In this document: positions 22,074-31,468 of the stretch, piece after piece
How the letters are laid out: each line of letters opens with the position of its first letter
Position numbering within the stretch: position 1 is the stretch's first letter
Origin: an uncultured Phaeodactylibacter sp.
Lineage (GTDB): Bacteria > Bacteroidota > Bacteroidia > Chitinophagales > Saprospiraceae
DNA: 64,000 nucleotides
Assembly (NCBI GenBank): GCA_913057245.1
Contig: CAJXNH010000011.1
Location: 1 to 64,000, forward strand
Direction of reading: 5' to 3'
The notes under the pieces: model-generated
Database searches by the model: none
What the model saw: only the letters and a program-made list of their open reading frames with translations
Told to the model about the DNA's origin: nothing
Position numbers and translations under genes: made by a program

Positions 22074-22100
22074 TTCCGTGTTTTCCGTGTATTCTGTGGT
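22074..22100 (-). repeat. Right inverted repeat of the GxxExxY element
   Basis: It reads TTCCGTGTTTTCCGTG... on the plus strand and is the reverse complement of the left copy with two mismatches. It begins 25 bp after the gene's stop codon. Confidence 0.75.
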
Positions 22101-22115
22101 AGAAAAAGAAGCATC

Positions 22116-24337
22116 CTACTGCATCCCCATCACCTCCACCGCCGCCAGCAGAAAAGCACCCAGCCCAAAGGGCTCCGTATGATCAGGATCAATCTGTTCC
22201 GGGGCGTGGGCCACACGTTGTACGCTGCCGAGGCTGCCATCCGGTCGGATATGCTGTAGAAGGCCTTCCCATGCCCGCTCCATGACCGAACGGTAGGTCG
22301 CCTCATCCAGATAGCCATTGCGGATGCCATTGGCCAGGGCATAGCAGAAGAGGGCGGTGCCGCTCGTCTCCGGCAAGGGGTAGTTTTGGGTATCGGTCAG
22401 GCTGACCCGCCAGAGCCCGTCTTTGCCCTGCAAGGGGGCTATACCGGCTGCCATTTGTTGGAGTAATTCGATGTAGTACGACCGCCTCGGGTCACTTTCC
22501 GGAAGGCGCTCCAAAACCCGGACAATGCCGCCCATTACCCAGCCATTGCCGCGCGACCAGAATACCTTGCCGCCGTCTTTGCCGTGGGTGTCAGGTTTAT
22601 CGGGGGCGTAGACGTATTTAGCATCCCGGAAAAAGAGACCGGTGGCGGGATCTTGAAGTACCTTTGTGGCTTGCACCCATTTTTCGTGCATGAAATCCAG
22701 GTACTTGGGATCACCGGTGATTGCGGTAGCTAAAGCGAAAGTGGGTGGCGCCATGAAGAGTAGATCACACCACCACCATTCGGTACGCCCTTCGTAAGGG
22801 AGGCGCATAAAGCGGTCGAGCTCCGTCAGGCTGGGTTCCAGGTAGGCTTTGTTTCCGGTTTCCTGATACATTTTCAGCCAGGTGTGGGCTGCCAGATGGT
22901 TGTTGGCAATGTCAGGGTCGTACTTTAGCGGGGTGAACCGCTCCCGCTTGCCCCAGTCAGCCATGTGTTTGAAAAAAGGAGCATGTCCCGTTTTTTCATA
23001 AAGTTTCCAAAGCCCGGTATAAAAGGTGGCCGCATTCCAGTAAGCGTTCTTGGTCCAGGCACCTTCCATGACCGGAACGTAATTGAGTTTGGGATAAACC
23101 TCCCGCAGGTGGTAGTCCACCATGTTCCAGCAAATGGCCTGGATATCCTCCGGAGTATAGGGGGGCGGTTGAGTTAGCGAGGGAGGTACCTGCACCTTTC
23201 CCCATTCGGAGGGCGCTGATCCCATGATAAGCTCCAACGTACCGCCCTGCATCAGCTCCCGGTGGCGGAACCACGCCCGGTCGATCGGGATACCATTCAG
23301 TTTAGCGGATTGTACATAAATGTTTTCAGCAGACCGGCGGCGGGCCACCACGCTAAAGGTCTTTCCATTTTTCAGCCGGATACGGCTACGGTCAAAGAGC
23401 GGGCTGCCGATGAGGTAAACATCCTGCCCGGCAACGGGGAAGAAGCCCATGCTGCTGAAGACGTACCAGGAAGAGATTGCACCGGAGTCGTCCTGTCCGG
23501 GAAGGCCGTTATGCCCGGCAGCGTACTTTCTTTTCATTAGATGCTGAACGGCTTCAGCGGTTTTATCCGGCCTACCCGCATAAATGTACTGATAGGGCAA
23601 CAGGAAGAGCAGTTCATTACCGAGGTCAAACCTGGGGTCCAACAGCAAACGATCCAGGTATTTGATATAAACTTCCGGGCTTCCGTGCCGTTGGATAAGC
23701 CCCCGCATATCGTGGGGTACATAGCTGCTGTAGGCAAGGGGGTAGCTTCGTAAAAATAGGGGTCGTTCCAGTGGTCTTTACGCAGATTTTCGGTGGTGAT
23801 GTCCGGCTGCCAGTTGCCCGACTGGTCCTTTGCCCAAAAATGCCCGGCTTCTTTGTTAAATAGCTTGAAAACGCCCTGTGAGCGTTTCCTGTACTTCCGG
23901 GCAGTTGCCGTGTCCCCTGCCGCTTCGGCGACTTTGGCAATGCAAAAGTCATTGTAGGCATACTCCAGAGAGCGGGACGTCGCCCCTTTGGCAGAGGACG
24001 AAGTGACATAGCCCAGTTTTAGGTAATCTTCCAGGTAGCGCCCTTGTTTTTTGGGATTATCAGAGGGATGCTCGGCATGATGCCGCAGGGCTTTTAACGC
24101 CTGTTCCTGGTCAAATCCACCCAGGTCTTTGGCAACGGCATCCGCAAAGACGACATCCACATTTGTCCCGCCCTGTATGCTGCCGAAGTCGCCGGCTACC
24201 CAGGCATCCGGAAGCCAGCCCTCCTTTTCGTAAATAGCCAGAAGGCTTTGCAGGATGGCACGTTGCTGCTCCGGTGCAATCAGCGTATGCAGGGGCATAA
24301 CGGTGCGGAAAACATCCCAAATACAATAATGGTCCCA
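22116..24337 (-). pseudogene. GH92 C-terminal part fused to GH105; separated from its N-part by a stop and frameshifted
   Basis: This is the continuation of the gene that starts at 26785. After the TAA at 24340-24338 the same frame reads WDHYCIWDVFRTVMPLHTL, a conserved GH92 stretch. The frame is lost at a C5 run (plus-strand G5 at 23738-23742) and resumes one base over as AYSSYVPHDMRGLIQ. GH92 then ends normally, with the Ca-site motif GLPGQDDSGAISSWYVFS and SAENIYVQSAKLNG. After a short linker a GH105 domain follows: WTKNAYWNAATFYTGLW, EWWWCDLLFMAPP (catalytic Asp region) and FWSRGNGWVMGG. GH105 enzymes remove delta-4,5-unsaturated uronic acids left by lyases, and GH92 enzymes are exo-alpha-mannosidases. 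The downstream 530-codon ORF has no signal peptide. An intact ancestor would be a three-enzyme protein of about 1550 residues. Confidence 0.8.
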
Positions 24338-26785
24338 TTAATGAGCCTGGCTTTCGGGCCAGTCTTCGGTAGCGCCAGTGACTTCGGTGGGCATGAGGAA
24401 GGTATTGCGAAGGGTAGAATAAAACATCCGCTGATGCTCGGGCAGCCCACCTTCCACCTCAATACGGGAGAGCCGTTTGTCCCAGGACTGATCGGCAGCA
24501 GTTCTTGCTTGGTCAAATGAAGTTTGCTTTTCCTCATTCAGAAATTTCCTGGCAGTTTTTATGCTTTTAAATGAAAGCCCAACCTTTGCTTCCACCTGCT
24601 GCCGCTGCGGGCCTTTGAAGGTCGCCCATGCGCCCATGCGGCGACTTTTGACCGGCTGATCGTCCGGGAAGCGGATTGATAAGTTTTGCTGGCCGGGTAG
24701 GAGGGTGGTGTCTTGCCAAACACCTGCTGCATCAAAGGGGCGGTCGAACTGGGCGAAGAAATATACCTTATACGGGTTTTGCCCGCCCCAGCCACCGGCG
24801 AAATGGCCCCAGCCCTGGATGGCGTTTTCTCCAACAATCTCCACTTCGGCTTCCAGGCAACGGCTGTCTTCCAGCCCCGTCCGGCCAATGGTATGGGCGA
24901 CATCAATAACCACCTGCCCTTCGATTTCCGGTGATTTATCCCAGGTGAAAAAAGTGTATCGATGGTAGCCTACTTTGGCAGAAGCCGTTAATTCCACTTC
25001 CACATCGCCGGGTTTTCGGGCAAGGGTGACAGCGTAGTACCCCGGTGCAGCCCGCTCATTGACCTGTTTTAGCGAAGCGTAATCTTTGAGGTTAAGCTCC
25101 TGCGTCAGTGGGGTGAAGAGGATATTCCCATACCGGCCTCCTCCACCGGTCCCGCTGGTATGAGTGTGGCTGAAGCCCGCGATAGGCTTGCCGGGGCGAT
25201 AGCCGGAGGTGGGCTGTGGGGGCATAATGTCCGGGCTCAGCTTAACCATTCCAAAAGGGATGGAAGCGCCCGGAAGCACATTGCCATTGATACTCCCCAG
25301 GAATGGGTCGACAAGGGCGGTGGACCTGGCAGGTACCGGATGGCCTATATCAGTACGTGGGGTGGACCGGGGGTGGCGGTTGGCTTGTTTTGACGGGGTG
25401 GGGCCTCCAAAGTAGGGGCCTTTTTCGAAAACAGTGCCCTGGCCATTGGCACGCGGGTCATGAGTTGCTGATTGCCATTCGTTGAGGGTGTTGTGCAGCT
25501 CTGCTTTTACCTGACTGTACTCCGGATTGGCGGCCTGATTTGCCATTTGGTAAGGATCTTCTGCAAGCACGTAAAGCTCCTCGGCAGGGCGTTTGCCGAA
25601 AGCCAGTTGCCTCAGGGTGCTGTCCTGCCCCTGAATGATCGCATCTTTCGTTACAGAATCATCGCAATCGCCGTAAGCACCTACCGCATAGATGTGCACA
25701 GGATCGCCCGCCGGATACCGCTCGGGTTCCAGGTTCTTGATGTAGAGGTAGTCTTTTGTCCGAACGGCCCTCATCGGATAGCTTTGGTTATCGGGGCGGA
25801 CGTAAGCCTGGCGTTCTCGTTCCAGAAAGACTTGATCACGGTGCTTTCGGCTCTGTCCTTTGAGCAGGGGGAGCAGGCTTTCGCCTGACATCGCCTCGGG
25901 AATGATTAGCCCGGCAGCTTCCAGAAAAGTTGGTGCCAGGTCGATGAGGTTGACAAAGTTTTCCATTTCACGGGCGGGCATTATCTGCCCTTTCCAGTAG
26001 ATCGCCAAAGGGACCCTTGTCCCGTAGTCGTAAAGATTGGCTTTGGAGCGGGGGAAGGGCATGCCATTATCGCTGGTGATGACAATAATGGTGTTGTCCA
26101 GCAATCCACGTTTTTCAAGTTCCCGGACAGCGGTACCGATCCGCCGGTCGAAGCGTTCCACTTCGTAGAAATAATCGAGGATATCATTGCGCACCTTAGG
26201 CAGATCCGGGAAAAAGGGGGGCAGATGGACAGCAGAGGCATCCATGCCCTGATTCACCCCGCTTCCCGGTTCATACACCCGGTGCGGGTCGTAGCTGCCA
26301 TCCCAAAAATAGAAGGGGCGGTCCGGGTCCCGCAGTTTGAGGAAATCGGTGAAACTATCGTAATTTGGTCCAGCAGGATTATGCGGGTAACCGCCTGCTT
26401 TTTCATTTCCGGGTCCCCATCCCTTATTGGCTTTACCAGTTATATATCCTGCTTTTTCCAGCAAGGCTGCATAATTGGGGAATGTATCAGGCAGCAGGCT
26501 CCAAAGATTACCTCCCGGCCCCAGTTCGTGCGGGTATTTTCCGGTCAGCAGGGCTGCGCGGGAGGGCGTGCAGGATGGGGAAGCGCAGTAGGCATGGTCA
26601 AACACCACCCCTTCCCTGGCCAGCCGGTCGAAGTTGGGGGTTTGCACCACCGGGTCGCCGTAAATGCCCGCGTGGGGGTAAGACCAGTCATCGGCGATAA
26701 GGACCAGAATATTGGGCGTGTTTTGTGCGGGGACTAAAAGAGGCAGGCACGCAGCAAAAATGACCTGAAGGTAACGTAGGAGCAT
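24338..26785 (-). CDS. S1 sulfatase fused to the N-terminal part of a GH92 mannosidase (premature TAA)
   Basis: The ORF has 815 codons with a signal peptide (LQVIFAACLPLLVPAQ). Residues 23 to about 460 are an S1 sulfatase (heparan-sulfamidase-like, S1_8 type): ADDWSYPHAGIYGD, formylglycine site C72-T-P-S-R and ITSDNGMPFPRSK. A roughly 30-residue linker leads to GH92 from about residue 492: VDPFLGSINGNVLPGASIPF, GFSHTHTSGTGGGG. The frame ends at codon 816 (TAA), inside GH92, just before the conserved YCIWDVFRT. A Tyr codon probably became TAA. The sulfatase half could still fold and act, whereas the GH92 catalytic half is cut off. It is the last gene of the 22-31 kb operon. Sulfatase-glycosidase fusions are known in marine algal-polysaccharide loci, but I do not know an S1-GH92-GH105 arrangement. 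Confidence 0.82.
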   Translation of the reverse strand: MLLRYLQVIFAACLPLLVPAQNTPNILVLIADDWSYPHAGIYGDPVVQTPNFDRLAREGVVFDHAYCASPSCTPSRAALLTGKYPHELGPGGNLWSLLPDTFPNYAALLEKAGYITGKANKGWGPGNEKAGGYPHNPAGPNYDSFTDFLKLRDPDRPFYFWDGSYDPHRVYEPGSGVNQGMDASAVHLPPFFPDLPKVRNDILDYFYEVERFDRRIGTAVRELEKRGLLDNTIIVITSDNGMPFPRSKANLYDYGTRVPLAIYWKGQIMPAREMENFVNLIDLAPTFLEAAGLIIPEAMSGESLLPLLKGQSRKHRDQVFLERERQAYVRPDNQSYPMRAVRTKDYLYIKNLEPERYPAGDPVHIYAVGAYGDCDDSVTKDAIIQGQDSTLRQLAFGKRPAEELYVLAEDPYQMANQAANPEYSQVKAELHNTLNEWQSATHDPRANGQGTVFEKGPYFGGPTPSKQANRHPRSTPRTDIGHPVPARSTALVDPFLGSINGNVLPGASIPFGMVKLSPDIMPPQPTSGYRPGKPIAGFSHTHTSGTGGGGRYGNILFTPLTQELNLKDYASLKQVNERAAPGYYAVTLARKPGDVEVELTASAKVGYHRYTFFTWDKSPEIEGQVVIDVAHTIGRTGLEDSRCLEAEVEIVGENAIQGWGHFAGGWGGQNPYKVYFFAQFDRPFDAAGVWQDTTLLPGQQNLSIRFPDDQPVKSRRMGAWATFKGPQRQQVEAKVGLSFKSIKTARKFLNEEKQTSFDQARTAADQSWDKRLSRIEVEGGLPEHQRMFYSTLRNTFLMPTEVTGATEDWPESQAH

Positions 26786-26930
26786 ATCCGAAAGCTTTTT
26801 TTAGGAGATACGCAGCAGGGGGGATTGTAATGAGCCAGGCTTACAGTAAGTCTTTCATGTAAGCCTTCAATCTCAGCCGATACGATTGGCTGACGGGGAG
26901 GTGCTGACCGCCGGGAGTCCGGTTGATGGA

Positions 26931-28293
26931 TCAATCATAATGCCCTTCCTCCATCAGCCCCATTAGCGCCAGCAAACCGCCCCAGGTATACCATGGCGAA
27001 CTATTGAGCTGAGGCTCGTTGCAGGTGCCATCAATAGGGGAGTAGTTTTCGCAAACGAACCCCTGTTCGGTCCAGTTGCGTACGAAAAGGTCTACAGATT
27101 TGTCTACCAATGCTTTCCGGGCATCTTTCAGCTCCGGGTAGTCGCGCATACCGAGATAAACCAGGAAGTTCATGGGGGCCCAAATGGCGCCTTTCCAGTA
27201 CCGCTGCTTTGGAAAAAGCGGATCGTTTTTGGCAATGGACGGCAGCACCCATTCTCCCCAGAATTCTTCTTCATTGAGTAGGTGTTTGTCAACCATCGCC
27301 CGGGCTTGTTGGGCTGAGGCGGTGCGAGCGAGCAAGGGGTAAAAGGACGTGGGGGAAATCCGGTCTGAGAAGGCCTCCTGAATCAGGTCGTAGTTTTGGA
27401 AAAGCTGATTCTCCTCATGCCAAAGTGCCTGAATTTGTTGCTGTAAGCGGTCCGCCCGCTCCCGGAGGCGTTGAGCGTCTTCCGATTGCCCCAGAACATC
27501 CGCCATTTTGGCAAGTACCCGGCAGTCGGCGATGTACATGGCATTCAGGCCTACATCGTGCATTTCCATGAGATTTTTCTCCGGGTCAAACTGTGCATCG
27601 AGGTACATAGGGCTATCGTCAATGCCGGTCTCCAGCATGGCAGCGCGTAGGTTGTGGTAGACTTTATCGTGAAAGGGGTTTTGAGCGGGATCGGAGCCCC
27701 AGGAGAGCAGGTCGCCATTCAGGCGGTTTTCTAACCACCACTCGTTCCAGCGCAACAGCCGTGGATAGACCATTTCCAGGAACCATCGGTGCGGATGTTT
27801 CTGGTAGATGTCCCAGCAGGCCAGCCCACCTACCGGCGGTTGGGAGCGGTCCCAGGCTTTGCGCCCGTTGCCCTGACTGAGGTTGCTGACAAAGCCATCA
27901 GCAGTGGCTTCCCGGAGTGCCTCCACAGCATTGGCCATAGCGAGTTCCGGTGCATCCAACCCGATCATATGTGCCATAAAAAAGTTGTCCCAGCCGAAAA
28001 ATACGTATCCCCCCCGGTTGATGTTCCATTGGCGGTCTACGGTAGAAAATACCCGGTCCTGAACGGGATCATAAATGGTATTCCAACCCAACCCGGCTGC
28101 CATGCCTGCGTAGGCTTCAGTGAGTTTGCCGAATTGCTTGAGGTAGGCTTCGTAATCGTTCCGTTTTTCGGTTACCTTCTTTTGAATCGCAGCCCTGCGT
28201 ACCGGAAATGTCCCACTTGCCCTGTGCGCTCAGTGTACCTGCAAAAAGCAAAATGCTGCCCATCACCAGCAGCTGCTTCCAATCCTTGATCAT
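26931..28293 (-). pseudogene. GH63-related (alpha/alpha)6 glycosidase, N-terminal domain deleted
   Basis: A start at 28293 opens a signal peptide (MIKDWKQLLVMGSILLFAG, cut at LSAQ) followed by GKWDISG. The frame then changes, and a different frame carries AAIQKKVTEKRNDYEAYLKQ into a full catalytic barrel: WNTIYDPVQDRVFSTVDRQW, GGYVFFGWDNFF, GNGRKAWDRSQPPVGG, GEWVLPSIAKNDP and KGAIWAPMN. Relatives (GH63/MGH1-like alpha-glycosidases) carry a beta-sandwich domain of some 250 residues between signal and barrel. It is missing here, with a junction near 28185-28207. The remaining ORF (390 codons from 28103) has no signal peptide. An out-of-frame internal deletion is the simplest reading. Confidence 0.7.
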
Positions 28294-28372
28294 AGCTTGG
28301 TTTTTGGGTAAATGAGGCTTTGCTTTTGGACTTGTAATGCTGGTTTTAATGGACGTGTAGTCAATTTCGATG

Positions 28373-28574
28373 CTAGTCGTCAGTCTTGGGCTGGTGTATG
28401 TAGTAGTCCATATGGAGTATGGATTTGAGTACTCCCGGTACAGCTGAGGTCGCCATAACCGAGGTCGTCGGCGAGAATAATCAAAAAATTAGGGCGCTCA
28501 GGCGTTTGGGAAATTGCTGGACAAACGCAGAGTAGCAGACAGGCGAGCGTAGCCCATTCCTTTAGATTAATCAT
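28373..28574 (-). pseudogene. Remnant of an S1 sulfatase gene with its middle deleted
   Basis: From the ATG at 28574 a signal peptide (ATLACLLLCVCPAISQ) and the sulfatase N-terminus NFLIILADDLGYGDLSC are read up to QIHTP. Sulfatase sequence then stops. In the next frame the DNA reads HMDYYIHQPKTDD followed by TAG, which looks like a normal gene end. About 1.3 kb, including the formylglycine site, would be missing at a junction near 28408-28413. The start overlaps the upstream sulfatase-GH43 stop by 8 bp, so it was part of the operon. Confidence 0.7.
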
Positions 28575-31248
28575 CGGTATTTGATTTAGGTGAGGGTGTT
28601 GCGATAATTTCGATAGTGCCATCAGGATTATAGGTTAGCCGCGTCATGCAAACCGACCGGCGGAAGGGGTGGGGGCTGCCCTCATGCCCCCAGCCAAACT
28701 TACGGAGTGCCTCGGGGTGCTGCTCAAAGTAGAGGTCAGAATTGTGGTAGAACAGGTACCACTCCCCTTGGAATTGCTCGATGCTGTGGTGATTGGTGCC
28801 GCTGTTCATGGGCGGGAGGATGTCACCTTTGTAAGTGTAGGGCCCTAGCACCGCATCCGCTATGCTATAACGGATAATATCTCGCCCCTGCTCATCTTTG
28901 GCGGAATAAGACAGATAGTATTTCCCTTGGTGCTTATGTAGCCAGACCGCTTCAAAAAAGCCCGGTGTTTGCTCCTTGTCCAGTATAATGACCTCGCCAT
29001 CGTAAGACATCATATCATCGTTGAGCCTGATTATATTAACTTCTAATTGCCCCATAAGTAAGTAAGCCTGCCCGTCATCATCAATAAATACAGCTGGGTC
29101 AATAAAATCCCGGTCGGAGACAACACCGGGTGAGTCATGACTAATCAGGGGTCCATTCAGTGGATCCTGGAAGGGGCCATAGGGCGAATCCGCCACCGCC
29201 ACGCCAATGTGCTGCTGCTCTACGGGGTAGTACAAATAGTACTTCCCGTTTCTGGCCATGGCATCTGGTGCCCAGGCATCTCGTTTAGCCCATTTGATAG
29301 CATCCAGTCCAAAGGGTTTGCCATGGTCGGTCCAATGTTTAAGATCAGGAGTGGAGAATACACGCCAGTTTTCCATGGAGAACCGGGTCGCTGTATCTTG
29401 ATCGTGGGAGGTGTACAGGTACAAAGTATCGCCGAAAGCCCGTGCTGCAGGGTCTGCCGTGTAAAGGTGTTGGATGAAGGGGTTACCGTGTGCTTCAAAT
29501 CGGTAGGGAAGCTTGTTGGGTTGCCTTTCCAGTTGGAGTAACCGAAAATCGATTGCCCCGGGACCGGGTAAGTCCTTAGCGGCAAGGACCAGGCGGTGCC
29601 GACCGGGCTTAAGGTCAATTGGCGGTAAGGAAAGTGATGTCCAGTCTTTAACAAAGGAGACATCGCGGGGCGTACGGTCGTAGCGGGCGCCGCGCAGCGG
29701 TGGATCATGGGCCTCGTCAATTGTAAAGTCTATCGCTGTGCCGGTTGCGGACAACTGGAAAGCTGCCCCGGTATTTTCTTCCGCACAGGTGTAGTAGAGG
29801 GTTGCCTGATAAAGACCGGGCTTTAGGACTTCCACGTCCCAGTAGATGCTGTCTTGGGTACTTGTCCAGTTGGTGTAGTAGGAGCAGTTGGGCCAGCGGT
29901 TGGACCGTTCGATGGTGCCAGTGGCAATGGCATCACGGGCGGGCAATTGGGTGAAATCGTGGTCGGGGTGCCCCACCGTAAAAGCTCGCTTTTGGTTCGG
30001 TTTGAGTTCTGATAGCACCTCTTTCCGGAATTTTTCCTGCGCTTTGATCAGCGTTTTATGGATTTCCGGATGTGCGTGGCTGACATCTTTACGCTGTCCG
30101 GGGTCGGCTTTCATATCAAACAACTGTCCGTCATGGCTCAGCCGGAAATGCTGACTGCGCACGCTGATGCGATCGCCCCATTGGTTGATGATCAAACGCT
30201 CGGGCCATTCTGCACCCATCTCCAAAAGCAAAGGTTTCAGGCTTTTGCCATCCAGGGGTTTTGGGGGATCGAAGGGAATGCCTGCAAGGTCGGCTAAGGT
30301 AGGTAACAGGTCGTGTACGCTGGCAATGGGTTGGATGGTCTTTCCGGCAGGGAGCTGCCCTTTCCATTGCATCAGCAGGGGCGAACGCACCCCGCCTTCA
30401 TCGGTTTTGGCTTTCCGCCCTTTCATATCGCCGTTCCAGCGCCAGGAGTTAGGGCCGTTGTCTGTGAGGTATACTATTATGGTATTTTCTTCCAGATGGA
30501 GCTTGCGGAGATGTGCGATGAGGCGCCCCACGTTCCAGTCAATATTCTCCACCATAGCGAGTGCGGCCCGGGTAAAAGTAGTGTCTTCGCGTTCCGGATC
30601 TCGGTGCCGGTTTAGGAGTGGGCGGTCTTTTACCTTTTCCCACCAGTCATCCGGTACCTGCATAGGCGCGCGTGGGGTGGGGAAGGGGAGGTAGACCAGA
30701 AACGGCTTGTCCTGATGTTGTGCAATGAAATCCATAGCCCGGTTCGTCAGATCGTCGGGCAGGTAGCCATCGCCCTGAATGATTTGTCCGTTATATTCCA
30801 GCATAGGGCTGAAGTAGCTGCCCCAGTGCCCGGAGCAGAAGCCGTAGAACTCGTCGAAGCCCCGGCTGTTGGGGTGATAGGGCGGCTGCATGCCGTTGTG
30901 CCATTTGCCGAAAGCACCGGTGGCATAGCCGGCAGCTTTGAAATACGCTGCCAGGGTCTTTTCATCAAGGTCGAGCCGTTCGCCACCGACAGAAGTGGCA
31001 TAAACGCCGCCCCGTACCGCATACCGCCCGGTAAGCATTGCTGCCCGGGTGGGCGAACAGACCGGATCCACAAAAAACCGGTCGAATTGAACTCCATTTG
31101 CTGCCAGGTTGTCAATATGCGGGGTGTGCAGATTTGTGTTGCCATGCAGGCTCAGGTCACCCCAACCCTGATCATCTGCCATAATGATGATGATATTGGG
31201 CAGAGATTGAGCCTCCAACACCGGGATTGCGCAGCATACCCAGGCCAT
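28567..31248 (-). CDS. Sulfatase - carbohydrate-binding-like - GH43 fusion enzyme
   Basis: The 893-residue protein appears intact. Residues 16 to about 415 are an S1 sulfatase (S1_16-like): metal ligands D25-D26, formylglycine site C64-S-P-T-R, FGKWHNGMQ and YLTDNGPNSW. Residues about 425-580 are a beta-sandwich of the kind often appended to arylsulfatases (SIYWDVEVLKPGLYQATLYY, IDLKPGRHRLVLA). Residues 585-885 are a GH43 propeller with catalytic base D599 (YTADPAA), D717 (FIDPAVFIDDDG) and acid E766 (FFEAVWLHK). One protein could thus both desulfate and cleave a side-chain pentosyl or galactosyl residue. The signal peptide from this ATG is short and lacks a basic start. A TGA at 31275-31273 lies two codons after an in-frame upstream ATG (31281) that would give a better leader. 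It is the first gene of the operon. Confidence 0.88.
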   Translation of the reverse strand: MAWVCCAIPVLEAQSLPNIIIIMADDQGWGDLSLHGNTNLHTPHIDNLAANGVQFDRFFVDPVCSPTRAAMLTGRYAVRGGVYATSVGGERLDLDEKTLAAYFKAAGYATGAFGKWHNGMQPPYHPNSRGFDEFYGFCSGHWGSYFSPMLEYNGQIIQGDGYLPDDLTNRAMDFIAQHQDKPFLVYLPFPTPRAPMQVPDDWWEKVKDRPLLNRHRDPEREDTTFTRAALAMVENIDWNVGRLIAHLRKLHLEENTIIVYLTDNGPNSWRWNGDMKGRKAKTDEGGVRSPLLMQWKGQLPAGKTIQPIASVHDLLPTLADLAGIPFDPPKPLDGKSLKPLLLEMGAEWPERLIINQWGDRISVRSQHFRLSHDGQLFDMKADPGQRKDVSHAHPEIHKTLIKAQEKFRKEVLSELKPNQKRAFTVGHPDHDFTQLPARDAIATGTIERSNRWPNCSYYTNWTSTQDSIYWDVEVLKPGLYQATLYYTCAEENTGAAFQLSATGTAIDFTIDEAHDPPLRGARYDRTPRDVSFVKDWTSLSLPPIDLKPGRHRLVLAAKDLPGPGAIDFRLLQLERQPNKLPYRFEAHGNPFIQHLYTADPAARAFGDTLYLYTSHDQDTATRFSMENWRVFSTPDLKHWTDHGKPFGLDAIKWAKRDAWAPDAMARNGKYYLYYPVEQQHIGVAVADSPYGPFQDPLNGPLISHDSPGVVSDRDFIDPAVFIDDDGQAYLLMGQLEVNIIRLNDDMMSYDGEVIILDKEQTPGFFEAVWLHKHQGKYYLSYSAKDEQGRDIIRYSIADAVLGPYTYKGDILPPMNSGTNHHSIEQFQGEWYLFYHNSDLYFEQHPEALRKFGWGHEGSPHPFRRSVCMTRLTYNPDGTIEIIATPSPKSNTDD

Positions 31249-31399
31249 CCATAAGAGAAAACCAGCGTTTGTTCAGGACATCTTTAAGGGGCTTTGTAAA
31301 GATTGAATATAAAAAAAGCCATAAAATTGAGCTTTACCATTCCTGTATGTAATCAAAAACAGGGGTTTCGTCGTTGGTTATCCAAGACTACTCTATTGT

Positions 31400-31411
31400 A
31401 CTTCGCGAAGT
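31400..31411. promoter_or_regulatory. Candidate operator, perfect 12-bp palindrome ACTTCGCGAAGT
   Basis: It lies in the divergent region between the sulfatase-GH43 operon and the M16 peptidase pair. Symmetry is perfect, but no regulator or matching second site is seen in the window. Confidence 0.25.
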
Positions 31412-31468
31412 GGGATCCGTTTTACAACTTGCACCATATTTCAAAAATGAATTAAACCAAATATCAAT

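Larger units (their letters stand above)
21584..22100. mobile_element. Putative small element: GxxExxY gene between inverted repeats
   Basis: A 27-bp sequence at 21584-21610 recurs as its reverse complement at 22074-22100 with 25 of 27 bases matching. A shorter direct copy lies at 21619-21636. The 517-bp unit carries only the GxxExxY gene and inserts between a haloperoxidase gene and a glycosidase operon. I see no transposase and no convincing target-site duplication, so mobility is inferred. Confidence 0.45.

Noticed and set aside
26734-26934. 66-codon minus-strand frame upstream of the sulfatase-GH92 gene.
   Set aside because: It spans an intergenic gap and overlaps the neighbouring gene's start in another frame; no recognisable product.
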